This document shows positions 52,518 to 62,672 of a stretch of DNA of 64,000 nt, piece by piece. The stretch spans positions 35,482-99,481 of the forward strand of contig JQIS01000001.1 of the NCBI GenBank assembly GCA_000830175.1, written 5' to 3'. How positions within the stretch are numbered: the stretch's first letter is position 1; every line of letters starts with the position of its first letter. A program made the translations under genes and the position numbers. This stretch comes from Sulfurovum sp. FS08-3 (GTDB taxonomy: Bacteria > Campylobacterota > Campylobacteria > Campylobacterales > Sulfurovaceae). The notes beneath the pieces were generated by a model. The model was not told the origin of the DNA. It ran no database searches and was given only the letters and a program-made list of their open reading frames with translations.

Positions 52518-54686
52518 TTATTTATTATAGGCATCTTTGACATTGCGAATATCAATCAATTTAAAACGTTGGCTAATCTTTTCAGAGAGTACATTTTTGT
52601 CGCTCTTGTTTGATTCCACTTCAATATAACAATAATCAGCATTTTCACTGTTTTCAATTCCCAAATTGATAGCCAAAACATTCAATTCCAACTTTCCTAA
52701 CCATGCTAGAAGTTCAGCCAATACTCCCTTTTTGTTTTGCAAACTAATGATAAGCAAATAGCGTGATATTTTTGTGTTGTTCCACTCTATAAAAACCATG
52801 GGTTCGTGGTCTTGCATTTTTTTGTAAGCATTGACACAAAGTTTATGATGAACCGTGATAGTTGATTTGACTCTATCGTAAAAAGCAACAATTTCATCAT
52901 TCATTTTGGGGTGACAACAGTAGTCAAATTCAACACTTCCTATGCTTTTGTTGCTATAGATTTGAAAATGCTCTATTTTTTTGAGGGTTGGGACTTTGTA
53001 GCCTCGCTTCATGAGTTCCCATGGTCGCACTCTTGGCAAATGAAGATGTTTGGCACATTGATTGATAATGTTTTGAAAAGTAAGCAAATCATTAGGGATT
53101 CGCTCTACAAGATGTTCAAGCTCAAGCTCTCTAATAGTATTGAGCGTTGTAGCGTGAGAGATACCAAAAATTGCCATTAGCATACTGTGAGCATTGAGCA
53201 AATTGGCATCTTTGAGTCGCTTTTTGCATCGTGTTCGGATACCGTTTTTGGCTTTGGAGGTCTTGAGTGAATCGACCCACGAACAACGAAGCACGGGCGT
53301 TTCGCTTGTGAGAATATGGACAATATCGCTATTTTTTAAAATAGTAAGCAATGAAGATTCAACATTGTTAATCATAACACCACTTGCATTGTTGCCAATA
53401 TCTGAGTGTATCTCATAAGCAAAATCCAAAGCGACACTGTCACGAGGAAGAGTATATTTGTCTCCCATAGGAGAGAGTACGGTAATATCTTCGCTAAAGA
53501 GATCGCTCTTTGCCAACTCATAAAACTCTTCTGGAGAGTTTTTTTGATCACTTAAGCTATTGAGCCACGCAAGATTGATATGGCTATCTTTTGCCTTGTC
53601 TCCGCCTTTGTATTTCCAGTGTGCTGCGATACCGTATTGTGCCAAATGGTGCATATCTTCGGTGCGAATTTGGGCTTCGATGATGGTATTGTTGTGAAAA
53701 AGCGTGGTATGTATCGTTTGATAACCGTTGTCTTTGGGCAGTGCGATGTAATCTTTGAAACGTGCAATGAGCGGTGTAAAGTGAAGATGGAGTAATCCCA
53801 AAATCTTATAGCACTCAATCTCATCTTTGACGATAATGCGAATCGCCAAAAGATCAAGTACCTCTTCGATAGAGACCCCTTTGCGTTGCATTTTGAGATG
53901 GATAGAGTAGTAGTGCTTGACACGGTGTTCTATCTCAAACTCTTTTCGATGCAAACCGCTTTTGTTGATCACATCTCGTACCTCTTCGATGAAGCGATTG
54001 AGTTTGAGTTGCAAATTTTGCTTATTGGCTGTAATGTATTTATCAATAGCGTGAAACTCATTGGGGTAGAGATAAAAAAAGCTCAAATCCTCCAATAGAT
54101 TTTTAAGCTTAGAGATACCCAAACGGTGTGCAATAGGAGCGTAAACCAAAAGTGTCTCTTCGGAGATGCGTGTTTGAGCCTTGGGGGATAGAGCATCAAG
54201 TGTAATCATATTGTGCAATCTATCACACAATTTAATAAATAAAACTTTGGGATTTTGCACAGAGGTGATAAGCATTTTTCTAAATGTAAGTGCCGAGGAG
54301 ATGAGCCGTTCATTGTCTTTTGTGACATTGACTTCATCATCAAGTGCCGATATTTTGGTCAATCCATCGACAAGATGAGCCACCTCTATACCAAAATCTC
54401 TCTCCACCTCTTCAAGCGTAATATGCGTATCCTCTACCACATCATGCAACAATGCCGCAATAGCCATGGACTCATCAGCATTACCATTAAAAGCGGTTAT
54501 GGCAGCTACCAAAATAGGATGTACAATATAGGGAATGCCACTTTTGCGTTTTTGCTCTTTGTGAGCATTTAAAGCAACATCAACCGCCATACGAATCTTT
54601 TGTGTTGGTTCGATGGCACGGTAGAGTATCAATAATGCCTCATCGGCAGTGCCAATCGTTTTAACCTCATCAATAAATTTATCCAA
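52518..54686 (-). CDS. spoT: Bifunctional (p)ppGpp synthetase/hydrolase
   Basis: A 722-residue RelA/SpoT homologue, the usual single long enzyme of Campylobacterota for the stringent response. The hydrolase HD domain is intact (YIVHPILVAAITAFNG, ALLHDVVEDTHITLEEV, KLCDRLHNMITL). The synthetase domain has HRLGISKLKNLLEDLSF, DLLAIRIIVKDEIECYKILG, KDYIALPKDNGYQTIHTTLF and AHWKYKGG. TGS (DITVLSPMGDKYTLPRDSVALDFAYEIHSDIG) and a C-terminal ACT domain (YLLIISLQNKKGVLAELLAWLG) complete it. Rapidly preceded by rpoZ (5 nt). Confidence 0.96.
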   Translation of the reverse strand: MDKFIDEVKTIGTADEALLILYRAIEPTQKIRMAVDVALNAHKEQKRKSGIPYIVHPILVAAITAFNGNADESMAIAALLHDVVEDTHITLEEVERDFGIEVAHLVDGLTKISALDDEVNVTKDNERLISSALTFRKMLITSVQNPKVLFIKLCDRLHNMITLDALSPKAQTRISEETLLVYAPIAHRLGISKLKNLLEDLSFFYLYPNEFHAIDKYITANKQNLQLKLNRFIEEVRDVINKSGLHRKEFEIEHRVKHYYSIHLKMQRKGVSIEEVLDLLAIRIIVKDEIECYKILGLLHLHFTPLIARFKDYIALPKDNGYQTIHTTLFHNNTIIEAQIRTEDMHHLAQYGIAAHWKYKGGDKAKDSHINLAWLNSLSDQKNSPEEFYELAKSDLFSEDITVLSPMGDKYTLPRDSVALDFAYEIHSDIGNNASGVMINNVESSLLTILKNSDIVHILTSETPVLRCSWVDSLKTSKAKNGIRTRCKKRLKDANLLNAHSMLMAIFGISHATTLNTIRELELEHLVERIPNDLLTFQNIINQCAKHLHLPRVRPWELMKRGYKVPTLKKIEHFQIYSNKSIGSVEFDYCCHPKMNDEIVAFYDRVKSTITVHHKLCVNAYKKMQDHEPMVFIEWNNTKISRYLLIISLQNKKGVLAELLAWLGKLELNVLAINLGIENSENADYCYIEVESNKSDKNVLSEKISQRFKLIDIRNVKDAYNK

Positions 54687-54691
54687 CGATA

Positions 54692-54898
54692 TTAACTCTC
54701 TACGTTTACTACTAATTTGCCCTGAGCAATCTCCACAAGAGCAATATCTGCAAATTTATACTTTTTTTTATCCAAACTCACAAGTGGTTTAGCACCATCG
54801 ATAAGCTCTTTGACTCTTTTGCCTACTGCTATAGAGAGCAGATATTTATCATCTTCAAGTCTCTCAAGTGCTTTGGCGGTAACTTGTTCTATTCTCAT
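54692..54898 (-). CDS. rpoZ: RNA polymerase omega subunit
   Basis: A 68-residue omega protein: MRIEQVTAKALERLEDDKYLLSIAVGKRVKELIDGAKPLV, then KYKFADIALVEIAQGKL. It assists assembly of the beta' subunit and in many bacteria helps ppGpp bind polymerase, fitting its place 5 nt before spoT. Upstream pyrH is 12 nt away. Confidence 0.95.
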   Translation of the reverse strand: MRIEQVTAKALERLEDDKYLLSIAVGKRVKELIDGAKPLVSLDKKKYKFADIALVEIAQGKLVVNVES

Positions 54899-54910
54899 TG
54901 TGTTTTCCTT

Positions 54911-55618
<708 letters not shown>

Positions 55619-55779
55619 TTACAAGTGCCTTTTTTAGGCTCTATTTCAAAGCCGTTAATTTTTGGGATTATATCCAAAAGTGGGTTAGAAGCCCATTAGA
55701 CTTTGAGGCTTTGAGCATTGAGACGATAGGTATCTCCTTTTTTACTCTAGCGATAGAGCAAAACAGAGCGATAAAACTT

Positions 55780-56205
55780 TTAAGATATTTGCATAATAAG
55801 CACTATTACAAAGAGTACAATTGATAAATAAAAAGCATTTTTACTTTGTTGGGCTACCGTTGCGTCGGCTCTCTCCTCTTCATTGGTGGCTTGATTGTAA
55901 CGGTGGCGTTGGATAGCAAAATAGAGTCCTTGTGTCAAAACCAAAAACAAAAGAGCATAAGAGGCGTAAGGGTGTAGCAGTGCCAATCCCAAACCGCTTA
56001 AAAAAGTCAATACCGATACCACATATCCATAATATTGAATCAAACGACTCTCTTTTTTGTCGCTCAAGGCATCAAGAATATTATCCATAAGTCGCACTTG
56101 CAACGCTTTTTTGAAGGCAAACACACCACCAACCATCCAAAAAACTCCAAAAATCCGCAACATCCACTCTATCGCCTCCAACACCCACTCCTTTTTTGCA
56201 AACAT
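55780..56205 (-). CDS. Small integral membrane protein, unknown
   Basis: About 141 residues starting near the ATG at 56205 (MFAKKEWVLEAIEWMLRIFG). Four hydrophobic segments are visible (about 13-30, 60-78, 80-100 and 120-140), with a charged middle loop (QRHRYNQATNEEERADATVAQQSKN). No family is recognised. It lies between the methyltransferase gene and pyrH on the minus strand with loose spacing. Confidence 0.6.
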   Translation of the reverse strand: MFAKKEWVLEAIEWMLRIFGVFWMVGGVFAFKKALQVRLMDNILDALSDKKESRLIQYYGYVVSVLTFLSGLGLALLHPYASYALLFLVLTQGLYFAIQRHRYNQATNEEERADATVAQQSKNAFYLSIVLFVIVLIMQIS

Positions 56206-56300
56206 ACAACTGCAAAAGAATAGCCTATTATTGCTCAATTTTAACTTGCAGACTCGCTCAACAAATCCTCTTTGTATGAGTCATTACACATACCAAAGTC

Positions 56301-56915
56301 TCATCCTAGCTTTTTGAAAAGCACTCGAATAACACTTGCTTCACCTTGATGTCCTTTGCCTTCGCTTAGATGTACAATCTCCTCTTTGAGTTCGATAAAC
56401 TCAATACCCTCTTGATAGTGGGCGAAATCTTCGATGGTATAGAGCTTTTGGCTATCTTTGGGTCCTCCACTGCTATAACCCAATTGTTTGATTGAAAAAA
56501 ACTCACCGATAAAAAGAGCATCGGATTTGAGCGTCACCACGGAGTGTTGTAAAACTTTGCTCAATAGAGGTTTGGGAAGATGCATAAAAGAGGTGGCAAT
56601 AGCATCAAAAGCGTGAGGCTGGGGTTGCCAATGTTCAAGGTCTTGATGCAAAGCATCGATAGTGTATCCATGCGATTGAAGCAGTCTCTTTTGCTTTTGC
56701 AGTGCGACGCTAGAAGCATCAATGGAGCTAATAGTGTGTCCTAATTGTGCCAAATGCAAAGCGTTGCGACCCTCTCCTTCGGCTAGACAAAGGATGCGAG
56801 AGTTGGGTTTGAGACGATGGGTTTGCATTTGAATGTAGGCATTAGGTTGTGTGCCATAGAGATACTCCTCCTCATTGGCAAACATGGTGTTCCAAAAGTG
56901 TTGGGCATTGTTCAT
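56301..56915 (-). CDS. Class I SAM-dependent methyltransferase (TehB-like)
   Basis: About 204 residues from the ATG at 56915 (MNNAQHFWNTMFANEEEYLYG). The SAM-binding site is SRILCLAEGEGRNALHLAQLGHTISSIDASSVALQKQKRL, followed by HAFDAIATSFMHLPKPLLSKVLQHSVVTLK and the ending SEGKGHQGEASVIRVLFKK. This fits the TehB / thiopurine-methyltransferase-like group. The substrate is unknown. Stand-alone gene, divergent from the amtB unit. Confidence 0.85.
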   Translation of the reverse strand: MNNAQHFWNTMFANEEEYLYGTQPNAYIQMQTHRLKPNSRILCLAEGEGRNALHLAQLGHTISSIDASSVALQKQKRLLQSHGYTIDALHQDLEHWQPQPHAFDAIATSFMHLPKPLLSKVLQHSVVTLKSDALFIGEFFSIKQLGYSSGGPKDSQKLYTIEDFAHYQEGIEFIELKEEIVHLSEGKGHQGEASVIRVLFKKLG

Positions 56916-56945
56916 GACTCTATTTCCCTTTTTTTTGATTGCCAC

Positions 56946-57187
56946 TCTATCACAAGAGTATTAACAGATACCCTTATGGGAGATTACTCTTGAGATATGA
57001 TAAAAATCTAAGCAGTTTTTTCACAAAAAAGAGATACAGAGGTACAAAAATAGTCAAAAAATCCTCTATTGTGTCATTAGTGCCTATTTTTTATACAATT
57101 AGGGTATCGCCAAAAGGGAGAGCAAGGGATATAATTACTCAATAGCTTTGCTTTCTAGGAGAGCTTCATGCAAACAAAAGGATATTT
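56946..57187 (+). promoter_or_regulatory. Leader region of amtB
   Basis: 242 bp without a larger gene. TATACAATTAGGGTATCG and GGATATAATTAC (about 57090-57135) are plausible -10 elements. The 3' end carries a 10-codon upstream ORF (57168-57200) that overlaps the amtB start. No sigma-54 box (TGGC-N7-TTGC) was found. Confidence 0.4.
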
Positions 57188-57200
57188 TTGGAAAATTTAG
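57168..57200 (+). CDS. Possible 10-residue leader peptide overlapping amtB start
   Basis: ATG at 57168 with TAGGAGAGCTTC upstream encodes MQTKGYFWKI then TAG. The stop lies 13 nt inside amtB, whose TTG start is at 57188. Ribosomes finishing this peptide would end on the amtB start, so it could couple or tune amtB translation. Seen in sequence; function is inference. Confidence 0.35.
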   Translation: MQTKGYFWKI

Positions 57201-58363
57201 CAGATGTATCGTATGTACTCAATACCTTCTTTGCACTCTTTGCCATGGTACTTATTATCTTTATGGTGCCAGGTTTTGCAATGCTTGAGGCGGGATTGGT
57301 GCGTAGTAAAAATGTTACAGCGGTTCTTACGGTCAATACCATGATTTATGCTGTGGCATCGTTGGCGTTTTTGTTGGTGGGCTACTCTTTGGCTTTTGGG
57401 AGTTGGGAAAATGACTCTATGAGCAAATGGGCTGCCTTTTTGTTTCAAATGGCATTTGTGGGCAAAGTTATCAACATCATGAGCGGCGGGGTAAGCGAAC
57501 GGATTCGTGTCTTGCCTCTTGCTCTTTTTGGTCTCATTATGTCGGCTTTTATCTATCCGATGGTTGTCAATGTGAGCTGGGGAGCTGATTTTTTGGCGGG
57601 GACATTTTTGGATCTTGAGATGTACGATTTGGCAGGTTCGACCGTCATTCACTCAACGGGCGGTTGGGCGTTGTTGGCTGCCATTTTGATTATGGGAGCT
57701 AGAAGAGGCAAATATACCAAAGATGGGCGCATTCGTGCCATTCCCGCTTCCAATATACCGCTTGTTACATTGGGAGCTTTTTTGCTTTGGATTGGTTGGT
57801 TTGGATTTAATGGTGGAAGCGTGGGGAGTATTGCTTCCAAAGAGAGTGCCGATGCGGTAGCTTTGACTATTATGAATACCAACACCGCAGGATTAGCAGG
57901 GGCTTTGAGTGCGGCTTTGATAATGTATATCCAATACAAAAAGTTTGATATTACCATGATACTCAACGGTGCTTTGGGAGGACTTGTCGCCATTACAGCA
58001 GGGCCTAATCTCTACGACATCTATACACCGCTCTTGATTGGAGCAATTGGAGCTACCCTTGTGGTTTTTGCCGTACCTTTTTTCGATAGACTTCGCATTG
58101 ATGATCCCGTGGGTGCTTTATCGGTGCATTTGGTCAATGGTATTTGGGGAACGATTGCGGTAGGTATCTTTAGCGATAAATCGTTACTTTTGCAACTCAA
58201 AGGTATTATTGTGGTTGCACTGTTTGCTTTTGTTGCCTCTTATGTAGTATTATACGTTATCAATAAGCTTATACCTTTACGGGTCTCGCAAGAGGATGAG
58301 TACGATGGGCTTGACCTAGCCGAGTGCGGTATGGAGAGCTATCCAGAGTTTGTCAAATCATAA
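57188..58363 (+). CDS. amtB: Ammonium transporter AmtB
   Basis: A 391-residue membrane channel for ammonium with eleven helices. Features: VPGFAMLEAGLVRSKNV, GGVSERIRVLPLALFG, AGSTVIHSTGGWALLAA (pore His), IPLVTLGAFLLWIGWFGFNGGS, NTNTAGLAGALSAAL, DDPVGALSVHLVNGIWGTIAVGIF (second pore His). The start is a TTG with AAAGGA 6 nt upstream. glnK follows 12 nt later, giving the standard amtB-glnK pair in which uridylylation-state PII blocks the channel. Confidence 0.95.
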   Translation: MENLADVSYVLNTFFALFAMVLIIFMVPGFAMLEAGLVRSKNVTAVLTVNTMIYAVASLAFLLVGYSLAFGSWENDSMSKWAAFLFQMAFVGKVINIMSGGVSERIRVLPLALFGLIMSAFIYPMVVNVSWGADFLAGTFLDLEMYDLAGSTVIHSTGGWALLAAILIMGARRGKYTKDGRIRAIPASNIPLVTLGAFLLWIGWFGFNGGSVGSIASKESADAVALTIMNTNTAGLAGALSAALIMYIQYKKFDITMILNGALGGLVAITAGPNLYDIYTPLLIGAIGATLVVFAVPFFDRLRIDDPVGALSVHLVNGIWGTIAVGIFSDKSLLLQLKGIIVVALFAFVASYVVLYVINKLIPLRVSQEDEYDGLDLAECGMESYPEFVKS

Positions 58364-58366
58364 TAG

Positions 58367-58714
<348 letters not shown>

Positions 58715-59092
58715 GCACTCTATCTATCAATGAAATATTACAATCTGACCTTACACACTGAAAAAATTACCCCTACGTCATTGCGAGGCACGAAGCAATC
58801 TATTTCAAATATGTCACCACGAACGACTTTGAAAGCGAAGCGATTGGCGAGTAGTGACGCTTTTTTGCCTACTTTTTTCTAAAAAAAGTAGAAATAAATC
58901 TTAGATTGCTTCACCCTAAAGGGTTCGCAATGACGTAGGGGTAATTTTTTCAGTGCGTAAGGTCAGGTAATAATTAAAAATTCATTGACTACGCTAAGAC
59001 TTTTACGCCAATCAAAGACTATTTCAATTTGCTTTTAGTTATGTTTATTATAATTCCAAAAAAATTTAACTTCTAGTTGGGAGAGATTGTAA
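58715..59092. other. 378-bp gap holding a palindromic element
   Basis: No gene. It is largely filled by the inverted-repeat element at 58745-58966. The remaining ~125 bp are AT-rich and lead into the exported aspartic-protease-like gene. Confidence 0.7.
58745..58966. mobile_element. MITE-like inverted-repeat element
   Basis: About 222 bp. The left arm (58745 on, CTGACCTTACACACTGAAAA... ending ...CGTCATTGCGA) is the reverse complement of the right arm (TCGCAATGACGTAGGGG... ending ...GCGTAAGGTCAG at 58966) over ~41 bp with one mismatch, and shorter inner matches (GAAGCAATCT / AGATTGCTTC) continue the pairing. The GTCATTGCGAGG...GAAGCAATCT core is a widely scattered bacterial intergenic palindrome. 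The middle has no transposase. It is probably mobilised in trans or is a structural repeat. Confidence 0.7.
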
Positions 59093-59590
59093 GTGTGGCG
59101 TTATGGATTTTTGATACTCATGGGAGTGCTTTCTCTCTTTGGAGCTAAAAACAACAGCGTTGCAACGCATGACAATCATGTCATAATTGGGCGATTGGAA
59201 AAAGTACACGTCATGGCGGTTGATATGAGCAAAAAGGCACGCATTGATACAGGTGCAAAGACAACATCCATTGATGCACAAGAGATTGAAACCTTTTTGC
59301 GAGATGGTAAAGAGTGGGTAAGCTTTACATTCAACAACCAACGCATTCAAGCCCCTTTGGTAAGAATGGTACGCATCAAACGTCACGGTGGCAAACCGAT
59401 TCGCCGACCCGTTGTCGAACTCGAACTTCAATTGGCAAAAATTACCAAAAAAGTGGAAGTGACTTTGGCTAATCGTGCAAGATACCACTATCCTATTTTG
59501 ATTGGTAGAAACTTTTTGCGTAACCATTTTATCGTTGATGTCAATCGTATCTTCATAAGCTCTTCGCATAAACTCATCAAGATGCTCTAA
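59093..59590 (+). CDS. Exported retropepsin-like protein (RimB/RloA2, 'ATP-dependent zinc protease' family)
   Basis: A 165-residue protein with a hydrophobic N-terminus (YGFLILMGVLSLFGA). The conserved core of PF05618 is present: KKARIDTGAKTTSIDAQEIETF (aspartic-protease-like D-T-G-A), VSFTFNNQRIQAPLVRMVRIKRHGG, RRPVVELELQLAKITKKVEVTLANR, YPILIGRNFLRNHFIVDV. Despite the old zinc-protease name, the DTGA motif indicates an aspartyl-protease fold. It is periplasmic by the leader. The partner glutamate ligase or transglutaminase genes seen in other genomes are not adjacent. Start at 59093 is probably GTG, with GGGAGAG upstream. Confidence 0.8.
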   Translation: MWRYGFLILMGVLSLFGAKNNSVATHDNHVIIGRLEKVHVMAVDMSKKARIDTGAKTTSIDAQEIETFLRDGKEWVSFTFNNQRIQAPLVRMVRIKRHGGKPIRRPVVELELQLAKITKKVEVTLANRARYHYPILIGRNFLRNHFIVDVNRIFISSSHKLIKML

Positions 59591-59680
59591 AAAAACAGGA
59601 TATTAGAGACCCGTTTACCCCCTCTACAGCAATATTTCGATAAAATTTCCCAAAACTCATTTGTTTAAGGATATTTGTCG

Positions 59681-61630
59681 ATGATGACCCATCAAAAAGC
59701 ATACATTACTACCCCTATCTATTATGTCAATGACGTGGCACACATTGGTCACGCTTATACTACCATTATCGCTGATACATTGGCTCGTTACTTCCGTATG
59801 GTGGGACGTGATACCTATTTTTTGACAGGTACCGACGAACACGGTCAAAAGATTGAACAATCGGCCCAACTCAAAGGCAAAGAGACCAAAGCCTATGCCG
59901 ATGAAATTTCGGCTACTTTTAGAGAGCTATGGGATGATTTTGGGATTAGCTACGACAAATTTATCCGAACCACCGATGAGGAGCATAAGCAAGGAGTGCA
60001 AAAAGCCTTTAACATCATGTTTGCCAATGGCGATATTTACAAAGACACCTACAAAGGACACTACTGTATCTCATGTGAAGCTTTTTTTCCCAAAACACAA
60101 CTTGTTGATGATGAGTTTTGCCCTGAGTGTGGCAAGGCTACGACGGTAGTCGAAGAGGAGAGCTATTTTTTTAGGCTCTCAAAATATGGTCAAAGATTGC
60201 TTGATTACTACGACCAACATCCCGATGCGATTTTACCCAAAAGCAAACGCAACGAAGTGATTCGCTTCATCGAAGGGGGGCTTAGCGACCTCTCTATTAC
60301 CCGAACCAGTTTTGATTGGGGCGTGAAGCTTCCCCAAGAGATAAACGACCCCAAACACGTCATGTATGTATGGCTTGATGCACTAATGAACTATGTCACG
60401 GCTCTAGGTTACGGTAGCGATGAAGCCCACATGGAGTATTGGCCCGCCACTGTTCAGCTTATCGGCAAAGATATTTTGCGTTTTCATGCTATCTATTGGC
60501 CAGCTTTCTTGATGAGTTTGGAGTTGCCTTTGCCCAAACACATTGCAGCGCACGGTTGGTGGACACGAAACGGTGAGAAGATGAGCAAATCCAAAGGCAA
60601 CGTAATTAAACCCAAAGAGGTAGCCGATGCCTACGGATTGGACAACTTTCGCTACTTTATGCTTCGTGAAGTCCCTTTTGGTGGAGATGGAGACTTTTCA
60701 CAAAAGGCATTGATTGATCGCATCAACTCTGATTTGGGTAACGATTTGGGCAATCTTCTCAATCGACTCATCGGTATGAGCGGGAAATATTTTGAAGGCA
60801 ATGTATCAAGTCACAATGTTGAAACATTCTATGCACAAGAGTTCCATGAGGTCAAAGCCAATATTGCTTCATTGGAGAGCTATCTTAGCGATATTATGCT
60901 CCACCGCTACCTCGAAGAGCTATGGCGACCCCTTAGTATCGCCAATCGTGCCATTGATAAGTATCAACCGTGGAATTTGATGAAAGAGGGCAAAGAGGAG
61001 GAGGCTATGGCACTCAACGGGCTTATTGCCAATATTTTGACCCAAGTAGCCATTATGCTCTATCCTATTATGCCCCAAATAACGCAAAAAATCGCTTTTG
61101 CGTTAGGATTTGAAATCAATAACGCCTCATGGCAAAAGTATATCGTAGAAGGTAGGTTGCTCAATGATTTTATTATCGAAAAGATTCCACCGCTCTTTCC
61201 TCGAATCGAAGAGCAACTCCTAAGCGACCCCACCCCCCAAGAGCCTCAAAAAGAGTCCAAAAAAGAGGCAAAACCCAAAGAGAACGCTCAAGCGCAAGGC
61301 ATTGCACTCATTGGTATTGATCAATTCTTCCAAACCTCACTCAAAATCGGTACCGTTGTAAGCGGTGAAGAAGTTCCCAAAAGCAACAAGCTTCTTTTGC
61401 TTCAAGTCGATATTGGCGAAGCCATACCACGACAAATCGTAGCGGGAATCAAAGAGTGGTACAGCCTCGAAGAGCTAATAGGTACGCAAGTGTGTGTCGT
61501 TGCCAACCTCAAACCCGCCAAACTGATGGGACTCAAAAGTGAAGGGATGCTTCTAGCGGCCAAAGATGGGGAGGGGTTGTGTATGATACGTCCCGAAAAA
61601 CCCAAAGCCGTTGGAACATCCATTAGCTAA
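59681..61630 (+). CDS. metG: Methionyl-tRNA synthetase
   Basis: A 649-residue class I synthetase. HIGH-type motif AHIGHAYTTIIADTLARYFR; zinc-knuckle CISCEAFFP...CPECGKA; KMSKS motif GEKMSKSKGNVIKPKEVADAYGLDNFRYFMLREVPFGGDGDF; anticodon-binding helical domain; then a Lys/Glu-rich linker (~520-545) and a C-terminal tRNA-binding OB domain (IGIDQFFQTSLKIGTVVSGEEVPKSNKLLLLQVDIG, LKPAKLMGLKSEGMLLAA). Start at the ATG at 59681 (or 59684), AAGGA upstream. A Mur-like gene follows 6 nt later. Confidence 0.96.
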   Translation: MMTHQKAYITTPIYYVNDVAHIGHAYTTIIADTLARYFRMVGRDTYFLTGTDEHGQKIEQSAQLKGKETKAYADEISATFRELWDDFGISYDKFIRTTDEEHKQGVQKAFNIMFANGDIYKDTYKGHYCISCEAFFPKTQLVDDEFCPECGKATTVVEEESYFFRLSKYGQRLLDYYDQHPDAILPKSKRNEVIRFIEGGLSDLSITRTSFDWGVKLPQEINDPKHVMYVWLDALMNYVTALGYGSDEAHMEYWPATVQLIGKDILRFHAIYWPAFLMSLELPLPKHIAAHGWWTRNGEKMSKSKGNVIKPKEVADAYGLDNFRYFMLREVPFGGDGDFSQKALIDRINSDLGNDLGNLLNRLIGMSGKYFEGNVSSHNVETFYAQEFHEVKANIASLESYLSDIMLHRYLEELWRPLSIANRAIDKYQPWNLMKEGKEEEAMALNGLIANILTQVAIMLYPIMPQITQKIAFALGFEINNASWQKYIVEGRLLNDFIIEKIPPLFPRIEEQLLSDPTPQEPQKESKKEAKPKENAQAQGIALIGIDQFFQTSLKIGTVVSGEEVPKSNKLLLLQVDIGEAIPRQIVAGIKEWYSLEELIGTQVCVVANLKPAKLMGLKSEGMLLAAKDGEGLCMIRPEKPKAVGTSIS

Positions 61631-61636
61631 GGAGAG

Positions 61637-62635
61637 ATGAAACCGATGAAAATTGAAGATATTCTTAACCTTACAAATGGCACACTTGCAACTAAGCCAA
61701 AAATTAATGCCATTGAGGGTGTCACACTCTATGCTTCCAAAGTTGAACGGGGTGATTTGTTTATCTCCAATGAACAAAGTCAAATCGATAGAGCCATCGA
61801 GGAGGGTGCGTATGCCATTATTTACGATGAAGATAAAATTTGTGCCAACGACAACGAGATTGCATGGATAAAAGTCGATAGTATCTATGAAGCTGCTTTT
61901 AGAATTGTACGCTATGTCATTCTCTCCAAAGAGGCAGAGTTTTTCTATCTTACTCCTCACGAGATGAGCTTCATTAAGATGATCGTAACCCAAAAAAGCA
62001 ACATCGTACTATTAAGCGATGATTGGAAAAAGGCGTTTGAACAGATTGTCAATAGTGAAGGGCGACTCTATGTAGGTAGCCACAGCGATATGATGCAAAA
62101 AATCCAACCCGACATCAAAAGACTCTCCAATCAAGTCGATGGCTACACAATGGGGGGGACGCTTTTTAAATCGACCTTTAAAGTAGAAAAGTTTATCTAT
62201 CAAGAAAAAGAGTTTGCTCCGTTTCATTTTGAGACATTGACCAAAGTAGTGGCTTTTTGCCAAGCTTTTGAGTTGCCCTATGCGATTGACAAAATCAAAT
62301 ATACCAAACACTTTACCCCTATCTTTATTGATCGTGACCTTACCAAAACCCACCCCAAAAACAGCGATCAAGTGATTATTTTTGTCGATAACATTCATGA
62401 TATTATTCAAGCTAGGGAGTATATCAAATACAACGGGCAATGGATTAAAAGCATTGTACTCACACCCCCCAATACCAAAATAGCAGAATTTTACGACAAT
62501 CCGCACTGGTTCAAAGACTCCAAAGAGGCGATTGAGATACTCAAAAATACCCACTTCAACTACGCTTTTGTCTATACACTTGACAAGAGCATACTCAAAA
62601 ATATCAAAGAGGAATATACCCTTTTTGATGTTTAG
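61637..62635 (+). CDS. Mur-ligase N-terminal-like protein lacking the ATP loop
   Basis: A 332-residue cytoplasmic protein. The first ~85 residues resemble the N-terminal domain of MurE/MurF (IEDILNLTNGTLATKPKINAIEGVTLYASKVERGDLFIS, RAIEEGAYAIIYD). The central domain shows no P-loop (no GTNGKT), so it cannot act as a standard ligase. The segment VDGYTMGGTLFKSTFKVEKFIYQEKEFAPFHFETLTKVVAFCQAFELPY looks like a decayed remnant of the ligase core. It follows metG in one transcript and precedes a transporter gene. Function unknown, perhaps a conserved Campylobacterota accessory of wall synthesis. Confidence 0.65.
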   Translation: MKPMKIEDILNLTNGTLATKPKINAIEGVTLYASKVERGDLFISNEQSQIDRAIEEGAYAIIYDEDKICANDNEIAWIKVDSIYEAAFRIVRYVILSKEAEFFYLTPHEMSFIKMIVTQKSNIVLLSDDWKKAFEQIVNSEGRLYVGSHSDMMQKIQPDIKRLSNQVDGYTMGGTLFKSTFKVEKFIYQEKEFAPFHFETLTKVVAFCQAFELPYAIDKIKYTKHFTPIFIDRDLTKTHPKNSDQVIIFVDNIHDIIQAREYIKYNGQWIKSIVLTPPNTKIAEFYDNPHWFKDSKEAIEILKNTHFNYAFVYTLDKSILKNIKEEYTLFDV

Positions 62636-62672
62636 CCTCTTTGCAACATACCCTATCCAACAGTGAGAAACC

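Noticed and set aside
55619-55779. Small ORF between pyrH and the membrane protein gene
   Set aside because: No ribosome site or recognisable peptide; treated as empty intergenic DNA.
56946-57187. Sigma-54 promoter for amtB
   Set aside because: No TGGCAC-N5-TTGC-type match found; -10-like TATAAT boxes fit better.
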